Source: Lepus europaeus | Lineage: Eukaryota; Chordata; Mammalia; Lagomorpha; Leporidae | Length of the DNA: 64,000 nt | NCBI RefSeq assembly: GCF_033115175.1 | Contig: NC_084838.1 | Coordinates: 39,411,468 to 39,475,467 of the forward strand | Direction of reading: 5' to 3' | Shown: positions 56,916 to 59,592 of the stretch, piece after piece | How positions within the stretch are numbered: the first letter of the stretch is position 1 | Layout: every line of letters begins with the position of its first letter | Made by a program: the position numbers and the translations under genes | The notes under the pieces: model-generated | What the model saw: the letters and a program-made list of their open reading frames with translations, nothing else | Told to the model about the DNA's origin: nothing | Databases searched by the model: none

Positions 56916-59592
56916 TCTTCCTTTTGCCGTTGGTTCACCCTCCAATGGCTGCCGCGGCTGGCGCGTTGTGGCTGGAGTACTGCGCTGATCCGATGGCAGG
57001 AGCCAGGTGCTTCTCCTGGTCTCCCATGGGGTTCAGGGCCCAAGAACTTGGGCCATCCTCCACTGCACTCCCTGGCCACAGCAGAGAGCTGGCCTGGAAG
57101 AGGGGCAACTGGGACAGAATCCGGTGCCCCGACGGGGACTAGAACCCGGTGTGCCAGCGCTGCAAGGCAGAGGATTAGCCTAGTGAGCCGCGGCACCGGC
57201 TCCCCAATGACCTTTTGAGAAGTGGCCTTACTAAAGCAGCTGGCTTTCACTATTTGGATTTTCTGTTTGATTCTATAGCCAATTAATGAATTTTAAGTTT
57301 CAACTCATTTGCATAGCATTTGTTTAGCACAGACAAAAGCTGTGCTGATTCTGACTCAAGATAGAAGTACCAGTATTTCTTTATTAACTTGGCAACTAGA
57401 GTGTTCTACTCTTAAATGTCAAGCTAAAAGCAGTATGTCAAGAATGCAGAACATCTCCTTGACTTTGATTCCTTAGTGTTAGTTCTTTCGGCAAGGATGC
57501 TGACATTTAAACATGATAGAGGTGGTAGATTTTGATTTGGGTATTTATGTATTTCTTTGGGCAGTGATACCTGACAGAGGCTAAACAAGGGAACAGAACA
57601 GAAGACCAAGGATATGCAGAGGACGAACCAAAACTAGGGTTTGGGAAGACGAACAGGAGCCACAGTAGAAGAAATCAGAAAAACAGGAAAATGAGCAACG
57701 AGCAGGGAGAGGGAAATAAAGTGGCTGTTAAATACATAAGAATCAGTCAAACCTGCTTAGTCATTCAATACTCAGCATATATTTACTGCATGCCAGGTAT
57801 GTGCCAGACAATGTGGCAGGAGCTGTGACTACAGAGAGGAATGAGAAGGTGCCCTTTTCCCAAGAGATTAACAGTTTCTTGGAGAAAGAGAACTAATGTT
57901 TTCACAACCACTTACTACCCTGGTTATCATGTAACTGAACATTATGATGTCTATTTTATAGACAAAAGAGCTGAAGATTAGATAAGTTAAAATGATGGTT
58001 TTTAATGGTAAAATAATTAAAAAGACTAAATTTATAAGCAACTTAAATAAGCTATGCTAAATCCACAGAGGAAATACTATACAGCTGAAAAAGGAAATGC
58101 TATTATGAAATTACGATTATAAAATATTTCATAATTATGAAAACATATCCAGGATATATTTTTAAGACTAAGAGTAAAATGGTACTTCCAAATAGTTTGC
58201 TGAAAATAGAATGAAAAGGTAAGTTTATTTCAGCGTAAAAATTTTTGAAGTCCATGCATAGTTTTTTCAGAACACTCATTTTTCAAGAACTTTTTGAAGT
58301 AAGCTCATGGTATAAAAAAGTGGGAAAATAAGAATATATATTTATTGGGGCCAGCACTGTGGCTTAGTGGGTAAAGCCGCCACATGCAGTGCCAGCATCC
58401 CATATGGGCGCTGGTTCAAGTCCCAGCTGCTCCACTTCTGATCCAGCTCTCTGCCAAGGCCTGAGAAATCAGTGGAAGATGGCCTGAGTCCTTGGGCCCC
58501 TGAACCCACATGGGAGACCTCGAGGAAGCTCCTGGCTCCTGGCTGTGGATTGGCACAGCTCCGGCCATTGCGGTCACTTGGGGAGTGGACTAGCAGATGG
58601 AAGACCTCTCTCTCTACCTCTGCCTCTCTGTAACTCTGCCTTTTAGACAAATAAATAAATAAATCTTTAAATATAAATATATATCTTTTTATGAGTTACT
58701 TATTCACAAGTAAAAATGAACAATCCAATAGGAACTCAGTAGAAGTCATTAACAGGAAATTTCCATAAAAGAAATAAACAGTTAATCAACATGAAAAGAT
58801 TATCAATCTCATTAAAAAATAAAGAGATATAGACAATAAAATGTAATTTTTCATCTAAAAGCCTGATAAGGATCAAAAAGATTGAGGTTAATAACCAGCT
58901 TGGCAGGAAATGTGGAGATATGGGCAACCTCAACTCTGGGTAGAAATATAAATGGGTATCGTCTTTTTACTGAGCAATTTGGCAATAGGTATCATAATTT
59001 TTAATGTGTTTTCCTTTTGGCTCAGCCAACCCACTTCTAGAAAACTCATTAGATAAGTGCACACAAATGGACTAAACTACATGTAAGAGTATAATAGTAT
59101 TCCTTCACGACCATTTATTCATAGCAAAACACTGAAACGATTTTAATCATTCATCAAGAGGAAGCTGGTTAAATAAATTAAGGGTAATCAATATAATGGA
59201 AAACAATGATGCTGTTAAATGAATGAGATAGATCTACATGTATTGTCACAGATGCCAAAATGAAATAAGAAAATTGTGGCACTATGCTTCCATTTTCTCT
59301 AGAAAAAGCTACAGAAATTCTTTTGTATGAGTTATATATAAGCTTCACATCCCTGAGCTTAGCTCACTGGATTAATTTTGGTTTCAGATCCCTCACTGCA
59401 CTAGTCATCATAAGGAGCTTGGAAGAAAGTAGAATTTCTGCTGTCAAACCCAGCACTATAATGAATTTCTTGCTCCTCAAACAAAGGGGAATATTAACAG
59501 AGAGCACTAAGCCCCATCTGAAACAGCCATGATACTCACCGGATACTCAAAAACCACACTGACTTCTTGGTTGGCTTGCAGGTGTCTCTCTT
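3789..59592 (-). CDS. ATP8B5: ATP8B5-like P4-ATPase phospholipid flippase, 26 exons seen, 5' end missing
   Basis: The spliced reading frame gives 1149 residues plus stop, with every exon phase matching. Domains in order: N-terminal segment 1-40, M1/M2 about 41-85, actuator domain 90-240 with DGET 157-160, M3/M4 about 262-335 with the P4-specific PISL 328-331, phosphorylation motif DKTGT at 381, nucleotide-binding domain about 405-620 with KGADT 548-552, P-domain motifs TGDK 662 and GDGANDV 802, M5-M10 about 860-1080, and a basic cytosolic tail with the ATP8B YAFSHQ-GFG motif. Class-1 P4-ATPases use ATP to move phospholipids to the cytosolic leaflet and normally need a CDC50/TMEM30 subunit. 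Sequence style separates it from ATP8B1, ATP8B3 and ATP8B4; ATP8B2 is the next closest. FetA in mouse is reported from testis germ cells; testis expression here is inferred. The P4-ATPase call is near certain; the paralogue assignment is from memory. Confidence 0.9.
4073..4203 (-). CDS. ATP8B5: ATP8B5 exon, M10 (residues 1044-1087)
   Basis: Encodes [38 protein letters not shown] and VDK. The last membrane helix ends in the PV-(G/A)-(Y/F)-FL pattern of the family. Acceptor GTTCACAG, donor AAG|GTGAGT. Confidence 0.95.
4640..4945 (+). repeat. MIR SINE
   Basis: GGAGACCTGGATTTGAGTCC, CTACCTCATAGGATG and the TTAGCACGTAGCG...AAACATTTATTCAATAAA end follow the MIR order. It lies in the intron between the M10 and M8-M9 exons. 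Confidence 0.6.
4987..5125 (-). CDS. ATP8B5: ATP8B5 exon, M8-M9 region (residues 998-1044)
   Basis: Encodes [20 protein letters not shown] then a hydrophobic helix and [11 protein letters not shown]. The YWT-I-HF-IWGS motif matches M8/M9 of ATP8B proteins. Acceptor GCTTTTCAG, donor CAG|GTAAAG. Confidence 0.96.
5273..5518 (-). CDS. ATP8B5: ATP8B5 exon, M7 (residues 916-997)
   Basis: Encodes [20 protein letters not shown], the membrane helix [14 protein letters not shown], and [20 protein letters not shown] ending in Q. YEPGQ and the D-QSF block are typical of the ATP8B group. Acceptor GCTTCCAG, donor CAG|GTGAAG. Confidence 0.97.
5872..6222 (+). repeat. C-type SINE, diverged
   Basis: GGTGCAGCAGGTTAGCC head and TTTTGAATAAATAG tail, with many changes in between. 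Confidence 0.88.
6430..6762 (+). repeat. C-type SINE
   Basis: GCACTGTGGCGTAGTGGGTA head and CAAATAAAACAAATAAGTCT tail. It faces the next SINE in inverted orientation. Confidence 0.93.
6820..7131 (-). repeat. C-type SINE, GC-rich subfamily
   Basis: T-run plus GACAGGCAGAGTGGACAG at left and CCACGGCGCCGGCC at right. It carries a single box-B-like element (GGGACTAGAACCCGGTG). Confidence 0.93.
7532..7805 (-). repeat. C-type SINE
   Basis: TTTAAAGATTTGTTTGAAAG tail at left and CACTGTGCCACAGCACCAGC head at right. Confidence 0.9.
8063..8382 (+). repeat. C-type SINE
   Basis: CAGGGCTGGCGCTGTGGTGC head and AAATAAATAAATAAAAATAA tail; ends about 140 bases from the M6 exon donor. Confidence 0.92.
8525..8608 (-). 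CDS. ATP8B5: ATP8B5 exon, M6 (residues 888-915)
   Basis: Encodes [19 protein letters not shown] then [14 protein letters not shown] and the following DQDV are fixed features of M6 in P4 enzymes. Acceptor ATCTTCCAG, donor CAG|GTAAGA. Confidence 0.96.
8609..9863. other. Intron, no recognised element
   Basis: Unique-looking intronic sequence between the M6 and M5 exons. Only short chance open frames are seen on both strands. Confidence 0.5.
9864..10087 (-). CDS. ATP8B5: ATP8B5 exon, P domain to M5 (residues 813-887)
   Basis: Encodes [32 protein letters not shown] and M5 with [20 protein letters not shown]. The YKN lysine (867) in M5 is important for lipid transport in ATP8A2. Acceptor GCATTGCAG, donor CAG|GTAGGA. 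Confidence 0.97.
10088..11341. other. Intron with GC donor and TG repeat
   Basis: This intron carries the GC donor at its 5' (right) end and a TG-rich tract at about 11080-11165. Nothing else is recognised. Confidence 0.6.
11080..11112 (+). repeat. (TG)n microsatellite
   Basis: Imperfect GTGTGCGTGTGTGTGTG run. Confidence 0.7.
11342..11525 (-). CDS. ATP8B5: ATP8B5 exon, P domain with GDGANDV; GC donor (residues 752-813)
   Basis: Encodes [38 protein letters not shown] and [14 protein letters not shown]. The aspartates in GDGAND bind the catalytic magnesium. The acceptor is GTGCTGCAG. The donor is AAAG|GCATGT, a GC donor; it is the only choice that keeps the frame into the next exon (K-A-A-H-I-G). 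Confidence 0.95.
12060..12207 (-). CDS. ATP8B5: ATP8B5 exon, variable P-domain loop (residues 702-751)
   Basis: Encodes [20 protein letters not shown], a lysine-rich linker, then [14 protein letters not shown]. The first 35 residues are the most divergent part of the P domain among ATP8B paralogues and help to tell them apart. Acceptor GGCTTGCAG, donor CTG|GTGGGC (weaker at +4). Confidence 0.93.
12583..12688 (-). CDS. ATP8B5: ATP8B5 exon, P domain (residues 667-702)
   Basis: Encodes [20 protein letters not shown] then [14 protein letters not shown]. The ETA-NI-YSCN block follows TGDKQ in all relatives. Acceptor CGCTATAG, donor CAG|GTACCG. A run of G on the plus strand lies just upstream of the acceptor. 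Confidence 0.95.
13140..13480 (+). repeat. L2-like remnant
   Basis: CTTGGAGGAAGGCCTGTTAA, AAGGTCTTGAAGGCCCAATA and GAGCAGGGGGGTAACTTA follow the L2 pattern. Low certainty. Confidence 0.35.
13846..13957 (-). CDS. ATP8B5: ATP8B5 exon, P domain with TGDK (residues 630-667)
   Basis: Encodes [19 protein letters not shown] then [14 protein letters not shown] (662-665) contacts ATP and the phosphate at the hinge of the P domain. Acceptor TTTGAAG (a nearby GTTAG would drop two residues and was not chosen), donor AAG|GTAAAG. Confidence 0.96.
14230..14574 (-). repeat. C-type SINE
   Basis: T-run and TTTATTTGACAGGTAGAGTC at left, GAGCCACGGTGCC at right. Confidence 0.92.
14575..15012. other. Intron, no recognised element
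   Basis: C/T-rich intronic sequence. The plus-strand open frame here (14522-14983) runs out of the SINE and has no family features. Confidence 0.5.
15013..15352 (+). repeat. C-type SINE, diverged
   Basis: GGTGCAGCAGGTTAAGCCAC head and CAAATAAGTAAAATAAATCT tail. Confidence 0.88.
15480..15550 (+). repeat. MIR/L2 3'-end fragment
   Basis: CAGTGCCTGGTACACAGGAG followed by CACTTAATAAATGGAAGAAT, the common 3' end shared by L2 and MIR. Confidence 0.5.
15923..16087 (-). CDS. ATP8B5: ATP8B5 exon, N domain end (residues 575-629)
   Basis: Encodes [20 protein letters not shown] and ends YEEVEKDLM. The EGLRTL-(V/I)AYR stretch is conserved at the return to the P domain. Acceptor GTCTTCCAG, donor ATG|GTTAGT. 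Confidence 0.96.
16310..16485 (+). repeat. MIR SINE fragment
   Basis: GTTTCCTTCTTGTAAAATGG then GGATAATTCACCC, the MIR core. Confidence 0.55.
16553..16862 (-). repeat. C-type SINE
   Basis: AAAAGATTTTATTTATTTAT tail at left and CACAGTGCCGGCCCC head at right; a few bases are missing from the head. Confidence 0.92.
17340..17675 (-). repeat. C-type SINE
   Basis: ATATTTATTTATTTATTTGA tail at left and TTTGCCACAGTGCCAGCCCC head at right; full length. Confidence 0.93.
17918..18118 (+). repeat. 5'-truncated C-type SINE
   Basis: Begins inside the element at GGCAGCAGAAGATGACCCAA and ends in AAATAAATAAATAAATA. Confidence 0.85.
18229..18552 (+). repeat. C-type SINE
   Basis: AGGGGCCAGTGCTGTGGTGT head, TTAATAAACAAATC tail. 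Confidence 0.92.
18990..19480 (+). repeat. L1 3'-end fossil, CpG-rich
   Basis: Recognisable blocks of an old mammalian L1 3' UTR occur in order: GACTGGCTTCTTTCACTT, then TGAGGAAGTGCCGGACTC, then CGCATTTCCCTGACGACTAA. Many A/T positions are G/C here, and I count 30 CpG in 19021-19500, far above the surroundings. Confidence 0.6.
20242..20357 (-). CDS. ATP8B5: ATP8B5 exon, N domain with KGADT (residues 536-574)
   Basis: Encodes [20 protein letters not shown] and ends MTLEHLD. KGADT (548-552) supplies the ATP-binding lysine. Acceptor TTGTTTGTAG, donor GAT|GTAAGT. Confidence 0.97.
20716..21042 (-). mobile_element. MER2-like DNA transposon remnant
   Basis: Terminal inverted repeats CAGCTGTCCCTTGGTATCTG and AGGGTCAACTG are flanked by TA on both sides, the Tigger-type target. 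The inside matches the other two copies (TTGTTTAGGGAATAATAAGG). Confidence 0.65.
21184..21262 (+). repeat. TG-rich simple sequence
   Basis: Imperfect TGTGTGTATGTGCGTGCGTA run close to the exon at 21387. Confidence 0.6.
21387..21575 (-). CDS. ATP8B5: ATP8B5 exon, N domain (residues 473-536)
   Basis: Encodes [29 protein letters not shown] and [21 protein letters not shown] and the F-N-RKRMS strand contact ATP in this family. Acceptor CTGTCAG, donor TTG|GTAGGT, phase 1 at both ends. Confidence 0.97.
22845..23135 (+). repeat. MIR SINE split by a microsatellite
   Basis: TTAGGCAAGTAACTTACTTA continues after the TTCC run as TTTCTTTCTCTATAAAATGG and CTATTGTGAAGATTGTAGGA. Confidence 0.65.
22896..22964 (+). 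repeat. (TTCC)n microsatellite
   Basis: About 17 uninterrupted TTCC units inside a MIR element. Confidence 0.95.
23675..23837 (-). CDS. ATP8B5: ATP8B5 exon, N domain (residues 419-473)
   Basis: Encodes [20 protein letters not shown] and continues to [14 protein letters not shown]. The LCHTVM-E block is a flippase N-domain hallmark. Acceptor TTTGTTGCAG, donor AAG|GTGAGG. Open reading continues upstream into the intron, but the acceptor and family alignment set this start. Confidence 0.95.
23838..24925. other. Intron, no recognised element
   Basis: About 1.1 kb between the N-domain exon acceptor and the next SINE. Both strands read without any clear repeat or exon. Confidence 0.45.
24931..25258 (+). 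repeat. C-type SINE
   Basis: GGGGCCGGCACTGTGGTGTA head, AAATAAATAAATCTTTTAAA tail. Confidence 0.94.
25494..25592 (+). repeat. 5'-truncated C-type SINE
   Basis: Only the 3' part from TGTGGCCATTTGGGGAGTGA to AAATAAATAAAAAAG remains. Confidence 0.8.
25690..26830 (+). repeat. L1M-type LINE remnant, interrupted
   Basis: TATCTGGAGGGCAACGCAG, then TTTTACTTCTGGGATTTTAT, GTGTGTACCACAATGCTTAC and GGTTAAATAACTTAAGGTAC follow the old L1 3' region. A SINE splits it at 25978-26280. Confidence 0.6.
25978..26280 (-). repeat. C-type SINE
   Basis: TTTAAAAGATTTATTTAATT tail at left; GAGGTGGCTGGCCCTG marks an eroded head at right. Confidence 0.88.
26986..27029 (-). CDS. ATP8B5: ATP8B5 44-base exon (residues 404-418)
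   Basis: Short exon reading [14 protein letters not shown] after a split Gly codon, in the variable linker between the P and N domains. Acceptor TTACCGACAG, donor GAG|GTGAGT. Phases fit on both sides (2 bases plus 14 codons). Skipping it would shift the frame. Confidence 0.88.
27085..27500 (+). repeat. L1 3'-end fossil
   Basis: TTCACCTAGCATAACATTTT, CATCCATGTTGTAGTGTGTG and GGAATTGCTGGGTCATACAG are the standard old L1 3' UTR blocks. The tRNA half lies directly after it. Confidence 0.75.
27515..27553 (+). pseudogene. 5' half of tRNA-Ile(AAT), retrocopy-like
   Basis: These 39 bases read as a tRNA-Ile 5' half through the anticodon loop CTAATAA, with intact D arm (GTTAGGTCAGTTGGTTAGAG). They differ at about two positions from the usual vertebrate tRNA-Ile-AAT as I remember it. 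The match stops at the end of the anticodon loop, and a short spacer leads to a run of A (27567-27577). No T arm or 3' acceptor stem follows, so it cannot be a working tRNA. Confidence 0.6.
28000..28325 (-). repeat. C-type SINE, duplicated box-B subfamily
   Basis: T-run with GACAGGCAGAGTGGACAG at left. It holds both GGGACAGAATCCAGCACC and GGGACTAGAACCCGGTGT. Confidence 0.93.
28400..28590 (+). repeat. L1 3'-end fossil
   Basis: TTTTATTGAGGTGAAATTCA, CATAACATACAATAACAAAG and TTCATCACCCCAGAAGAACT. Confidence 0.65.
28735..29420 (+). repeat. L1 3' UTR remnant, interrupted by SINE
   Basis: TCAAGCTAATTAACATACCC, then after the SINE TTATTATTAACTATGATCTC and CTTTGTGCCCTTTGACCAAC, in L1 order. Split at 28893-29220. 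Confidence 0.65.
28893..29221 (-). repeat. C-type SINE inside L1
   Basis: AAAAGATTTTATTTATTTGA tail at left, GTGCCACGGCGCGGGCTCC head at right. CACTCTTTT at both edges is a likely target-site duplication. Confidence 0.93.
29452..29790 (-). repeat. C-type SINE, duplicated box-B subfamily
   Basis: TTTTTTTTTGACAGGCAGAG at left. Contains GGACAGAATCCGGCGCCCC and GGACTAGAACCCGGGGTG. Confidence 0.93.
30030..30238 (-). CDS. ATP8B5: ATP8B5 exon with catalytic DKTGT (residues 334-404)
   Basis: Contains [32 protein letters not shown] and the phosphorylation motif [12 protein letters not shown]. Asp381 (codon 30097-30099) is the residue phosphorylated in the transport cycle. Acceptor CTCCTTAG, donor ATG|GTATGC. 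Confidence 0.98.
30239..31635. other. Intron, no recognised element
   Basis: 1.4 kb upstream of the DKTGT exon with mixed composition and no clear repeat. Short open frames are not supported. Confidence 0.45.
31640..31998 (-). repeat. C-type SINE with expanded AGGCAG/GA tail
   Basis: AAATATTTATTTGAAAGGCA, then AGGCAG hexamers (31675-31705) and a long GA run. The head CCACAGTGCTGGTCC is at right. Confidence 0.93.
32130..32190 (+). repeat. L2/MIR 3'-end fragment
   Basis: GCGCTTGGCACATAGTAGGT followed by GATCAATACATACTTATTAA. Confidence 0.55.
32872..33068 (-). CDS. ATP8B5: ATP8B5 exon, M3 and M4 with PISL motif (residues 269-334)
   Basis: Covers M3 (about 269-285), the lumenal loop [18 protein letters not shown], and M4 with [15 protein letters not shown] (328-331) replaces the PEGL of ion-pumping P-type ATPases and lines the lipid path in P4 enzymes. 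Acceptor TTTAATAG, donor GAG|GTAGGC, phase 2. Confidence 0.97.
33262..33362 (-). repeat. MIR fragment
   Basis: AATAATAGCTAAAATACATC then GAACTGTGCTAAGTGCCTGA, the reverse-oriented MIR end. Confidence 0.5.
33365..34440. other. Intron, no recognised element
   Basis: Part of the 8.1 kb intron between the M4 exon and the exon before M3. No clear repeat or exon is seen; 33690-33840 has a minus-strand open frame without family features. Confidence 0.4.
34850..35300 (+). mobile_element. LTR-like endogenous retroviral fragment
   Basis: A TATA-like TATTTAAAGA at about 35090 is followed some 100 bases later by AATAAA (35186-35191), TTGCTTTGTGCTG and a CT-rich stretch, the layout of an LTR promoter, R and U5. 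Edges were not found and no viral coding frame is nearby. A solo LTR is the simplest reading. Confidence 0.35.
35800..36085 (+). repeat. L2 LINE remnant
   Basis: AGTGCTAAGTGCTGTGAAGA, GGGTGGCTACTTTAGGAAGA (with one change) and AGAAGGCTTCTCTGAAAAGG track the L2 3' region. Confidence 0.6.
36285..36550 (-). repeat. Old C-type SINE
   Basis: GGAGCCAGGAACTCAATCCA and GGTCTCCCATGTGGGTTGCA with eroded ends; it sits inside an older repeat. Confidence 0.7.
36551..38140. other. T-rich intron, old unclassified repeat
   Basis: The edges (36120-36290, and 38060-38140 continuing at 38485) look like one old interspersed repeat (GAGAAGTCTGATGC, TTTTAGGATCTTCTTTTTAA). The hydrophobic open frame at 36538-36939 comes from T-rich DNA and is not a gene. 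Confidence 0.35.
38140..38488 (-). repeat. C-type SINE, diverged, GA-rich tail
   Basis: TTGTTTATCTGAGAGGGAGG tail at left, then GAACTCAATCCAG-like and CCCGTGGGTGGCAAGGACCC blocks. GGATCTTCTTTTTAA on both sides looks like a target-site duplication. Confidence 0.75.
38490..39745. other. Intron, no recognised element
   Basis: Mixed-composition intron between two SINE clusters. No exon with matching phase was found. Confidence 0.4.
39752..40082 (-). repeat. C-type SINE
   Basis: AAAGATTTATTTATTTATTT tail at left; ACACCACAGTGCTGGCC head at right. Confidence 0.93.
40131..40238 (+). repeat. 3'-truncated C-type SINE
   Basis: Only the tRNA-like head remains, GGGGCCAGGTGCTGTGGCAT to TTCCACTTCTGATCCGG. 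Confidence 0.85.
40310..40655 (-). repeat. Old C-type SINE with long GA run
   Basis: TTTTTTTTGAAAGGGGGGGA, GA run to 40390, then CTTCTATCTGCTGATTTATT and eroded head. Confidence 0.75.
40670..40950 (-). repeat. Old C-type SINE
   Basis: CTCCCATCTGCTGGTTTATT, GGAGCCAGGAACTCAATCTA and GTGGGTGGCAGGAACCC, with a poor head. It is in tandem with the previous SINE. Confidence 0.7.
41144..41232 (-). CDS. ATP8B5: ATP8B5 exon before M3 (residues 239-268)
   Basis: Encodes [20 protein letters not shown] then RLMNILVLW. The G-DTK-M-N-G motif and the run into M3 are typical of P4-ATPases. Acceptor TACTTAG, donor TGG|GTAAGC. An 8.1 kb intron follows. Confidence 0.95.
41233..42870. other. Intron, no recognised element
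   Basis: 1.6 kb upstream of the exon at 41144, GC-balanced and without SINEs. Open frames on both strands show no family motifs. Confidence 0.45.
42880..43190 (-). repeat. C-type SINE, diverged
   Basis: TTTCTTTCTTTCTTTTTTGA tail, head CACTGCACCGTAATGCCGGC at right. Confidence 0.88.
43527..43685 (-). CDS. ATP8B5: ATP8B5 exon, actuator domain end (residues 186-239)
   Basis: Encodes [20 protein letters not shown] through [20 protein letters not shown]. The CEPPNN and LLLRGC-(I/L)RNT blocks are invariant in ATP8A/ATP8B flippases. Acceptor TTCTGCAG, donor CAG|GTGTGT. Confidence 0.96.
44140..44400 (+). repeat. Old LINE-like remnant
   Basis: ATTCTTTCCATTCCAGTAAA, CAGTACGGATGTACCATACT and TTATTTAACCAGTCTTCTAT resemble old LINE 3' sequence; family not settled. 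Confidence 0.4.
44412..44494 (-). CDS. ATP8B5: ATP8B5 exon, completes DGET loop (residues 158-186)
   Basis: Completes the catalytic glutamate loop (E159 of DGET) and reads [20 protein letters not shown], ending AFDG. In this family the glutamate drives hydrolysis of the phospho-aspartate. Acceptor TACTTTAG, donor ATG|GTGAGT. Confidence 0.95.
44495..45195. other. Intron, no recognised element
   Basis: Spacer upstream of the DGET exon; nothing clear on either strand. Confidence 0.45.
45205..45572 (-). mobile_element. MER2-like DNA transposon remnant, worn
   Basis: Interior matches the copies at 20716 and 60268 (TACACTTAATGCTATGTAAA, GGGCAGTTGGTTGAGTCC). The terminal repeats are eroded. Confidence 0.55.
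45829..45899 (-). CDS. ATP8B5: ATP8B5 exon, actuator domain to DG of DGET (residues 135-158)
   Basis: Encodes [20 protein letters not shown] then DLDG. The dephosphorylation loop DGET is split by the next intron after GG. Acceptor CCACAG, donor [17 protein letters not shown] is a family hallmark. Confidence 0.95.
46260..46332 (-). CDS. ATP8B5: ATP8B5 exon, actuator domain (residues 110-134)
   Basis: Encodes [20 protein letters not shown] followed by QPVT. The [11 protein letters not shown] strand is conserved in class-1 flippases. Acceptor CTTACAG, donor ACG|GTGAGT. Confidence 0.93.
46333..47280. other. Intron, no recognised element
   Basis: Holds a T-run at 46656-46676 and A-rich patches only. 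No exon with matching phase. Confidence 0.45.
47283..47610 (+). repeat. Old C-type SINE
   Basis: GTGGGCAGTTGGTGTAGTTA head and GATGGCTCAAGTGGTTGGGT inside, a more diverged subfamily. Confidence 0.8.
47611..48980. other. Intron, no recognised element
   Basis: 1.4 kb of AT-rich intron with no clear repeat or exon. Confidence 0.45.
48982..49250 (+). repeat. C-type SINE, diverged
   Basis: GGCGTTGTGGCCCGGTTGGG head and AAATAAATAAATATTTTTTT tail. Confidence 0.82.
49408..49525 (-). repeat. Truncated C-type SINE
   Basis: TTTTTAAAGATTTATTTATT tail to GGCTGCAGTGGCCAGGACTG; the head half is missing. Confidence 0.85.
49868..50226 (-). repeat. C-type SINE with internal duplication
   Basis: AAAGATTTATTTATTTATTT tail at left, TGCCACAGCACTGGCCCC at right. 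The stretch ATGGGATGC occurs twice near 50151-50180, pointing to a small internal duplication. Confidence 0.92.
50438..50765 (+). repeat. C-type SINE with GA-rich end
   Basis: GGGCTGGTGCTGTGGCATGG head; CTCAAATAAATAAATAGAGA runs into a GA tract. Confidence 0.92.
50986..51047 (-). CDS. ATP8B5: ATP8B5 exon, actuator domain (residues 90-110)
   Basis: Encodes [20 protein letters not shown] plus a split Arg codon. The H-SDN-VNNR pattern is typical of ATP8B proteins. Acceptor TTTTAG, donor CAG|GTAAGC. Confidence 0.93.
51048..52137. other. Intron, no recognised element
   Basis: Spacer upstream of the exon at 50986. No repeat recognised; several chance open frames. Confidence 0.4.
52138..52385 (+). 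repeat. Long purine-rich tract
   Basis: About 245 bases that are nearly all A and G on the plus strand, so the transcribed RNA would be C/U-rich. It lies 205 bases past the donor of the M2 exon. Confidence 0.8.
52590..52688 (-). CDS. ATP8B5: ATP8B5 exon, M1 end and M2 (residues 57-89)
   Basis: Starts [13 protein letters not shown] and ends VKDAIDDM, the loop and second membrane helix at the entry to the actuator domain. Acceptor CTCACAG, donor ATG|GTGAAG, phase 0. A long purine-rich tract (sense strand pyrimidine-rich) lies 200-450 bases downstream in the next intron. Confidence 0.95.
52689..53441. other. Intron, no recognised element
   Basis: Short intron between the two M1/M2 exons with no clear repeat; open frames on both strands lack motifs. 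Confidence 0.45.
53442..53555 (-). CDS. ATP8B5: ATP8B5 exon, start of M1 (residues 19-56)
   Basis: Begins [10 protein letters not shown], a hallmark of the segment before M1 in P4-ATPases, and runs through [16 protein letters not shown] into the first membrane helix. Acceptor CTCACAG, donor CAG|GTATTG, both in phase 0. Confidence 0.95.
53873..54225 (+). repeat. C-type SINE, duplicated box-B subfamily, young
   Basis: GCCGGCGCCGCGGCTCACTA head, two box-B-like elements (GGTTCTAGTCCCGGTC and CTGTCCTGGTTGCCCC) and an A-run tail. AAAGATAAGTTTA at the far end matches AAAAGATAAGTTTA before the head, a likely target-site duplication. Confidence 0.94.
54440..54665 (-). repeat. MIR SINE
   Basis: GGCACTGTTCTAAGAAGAAT, CAACTCATTTAATCCTCAAA and GCAGAGTTAGGATTGTAC, the reverse MIR order. 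Confidence 0.65.
54666..55480. other. Intron, no recognised element
   Basis: AT-rich intron; nothing clear seen. Confidence 0.4.
55482..55812 (+). repeat. C-type SINE with (CT)n
   Basis: GGGCCGGCGCAGTGGGTTAA head, a pure CT run at 55709-55750, AAATAAATAAATAAATCTTA tail. Confidence 0.94.
55988..56336 (-). repeat. C-type SINE, duplicated box-B subfamily
   Basis: Long T-run, ACAGACAGAGTGGATAGTGA, both GGGATAGAATCCGGTGCC and GGGACTAGAACCTGGTGT, head GCCACGGTGCCGGCCC. CATAAGTCTGTCTT occurs on both sides, a clear target-site duplication. Confidence 0.95.
56450..56783 (-). repeat. C-type SINE
   Basis: AAATATTGATTTATTTGAAA tail at left; GCACCACAATGCTAATCCTC eroded head at right. Confidence 0.9.
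56840..57205 (-). repeat. C-type SINE, duplicated box-B subfamily
   Basis: T-run, GGGACAGGCAGAGTGGACAG, long GA run, both box-B-like elements. CCCAATGAC on both sides is a likely target-site duplication. Confidence 0.95.
57206..57770. other. Intron, no recognised element
   Basis: Unique-looking intron; nothing clear seen. Confidence 0.4.
57770..57900 (+). repeat. L2-like remnant
   Basis: TATTTACTGCATGCCAGGTA and TTTTCCCAAGAGATTAACAG follow the L2 3' order. Confidence 0.4.
57990..58215 (+). repeat. Old L1-like fragment
   Basis: AATCCACAGAGGAAATACTA, TACAGCTGAAAAAGG and AAACATATCCAGGATATATT resemble old L1 3' sequence. Confidence 0.4.
58347..58675 (+). repeat. C-type SINE
   Basis: GGGGCCAGCACTGTGGCTTA head; ACAAATAAATAAATAAATCT tail. 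ATATATATTT-like bases on both sides suggest a target-site duplication. Confidence 0.94.
58700..59300 (+). repeat. L1M-type LINE remnant
   Basis: AGCAATTTGGCAATAGGTAT, AACCCACTTCTAGAAAACTC and GGTTAAATAAATTAAGGGTA, in old L1 order. It ends about 240 bases before the exon donor at 59540. Confidence 0.6.
59540..59592 (-). CDS. ATP8B5: ATP8B5 first exon in window (residues 1-18)
   Basis: Encodes [18 protein letters not shown], with the first codon completed by one base from an upstream exon. Relatives have a short first exon ending just before the EER stretch, so the start codon exon lies upstream. The donor is CCG|GTGAGT. The acceptor CCCGAAAG follows a run of 20 T on the sense strand (59601-59620). 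No suitable start exon was found between 59620 and 64000. Confidence 0.8.
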
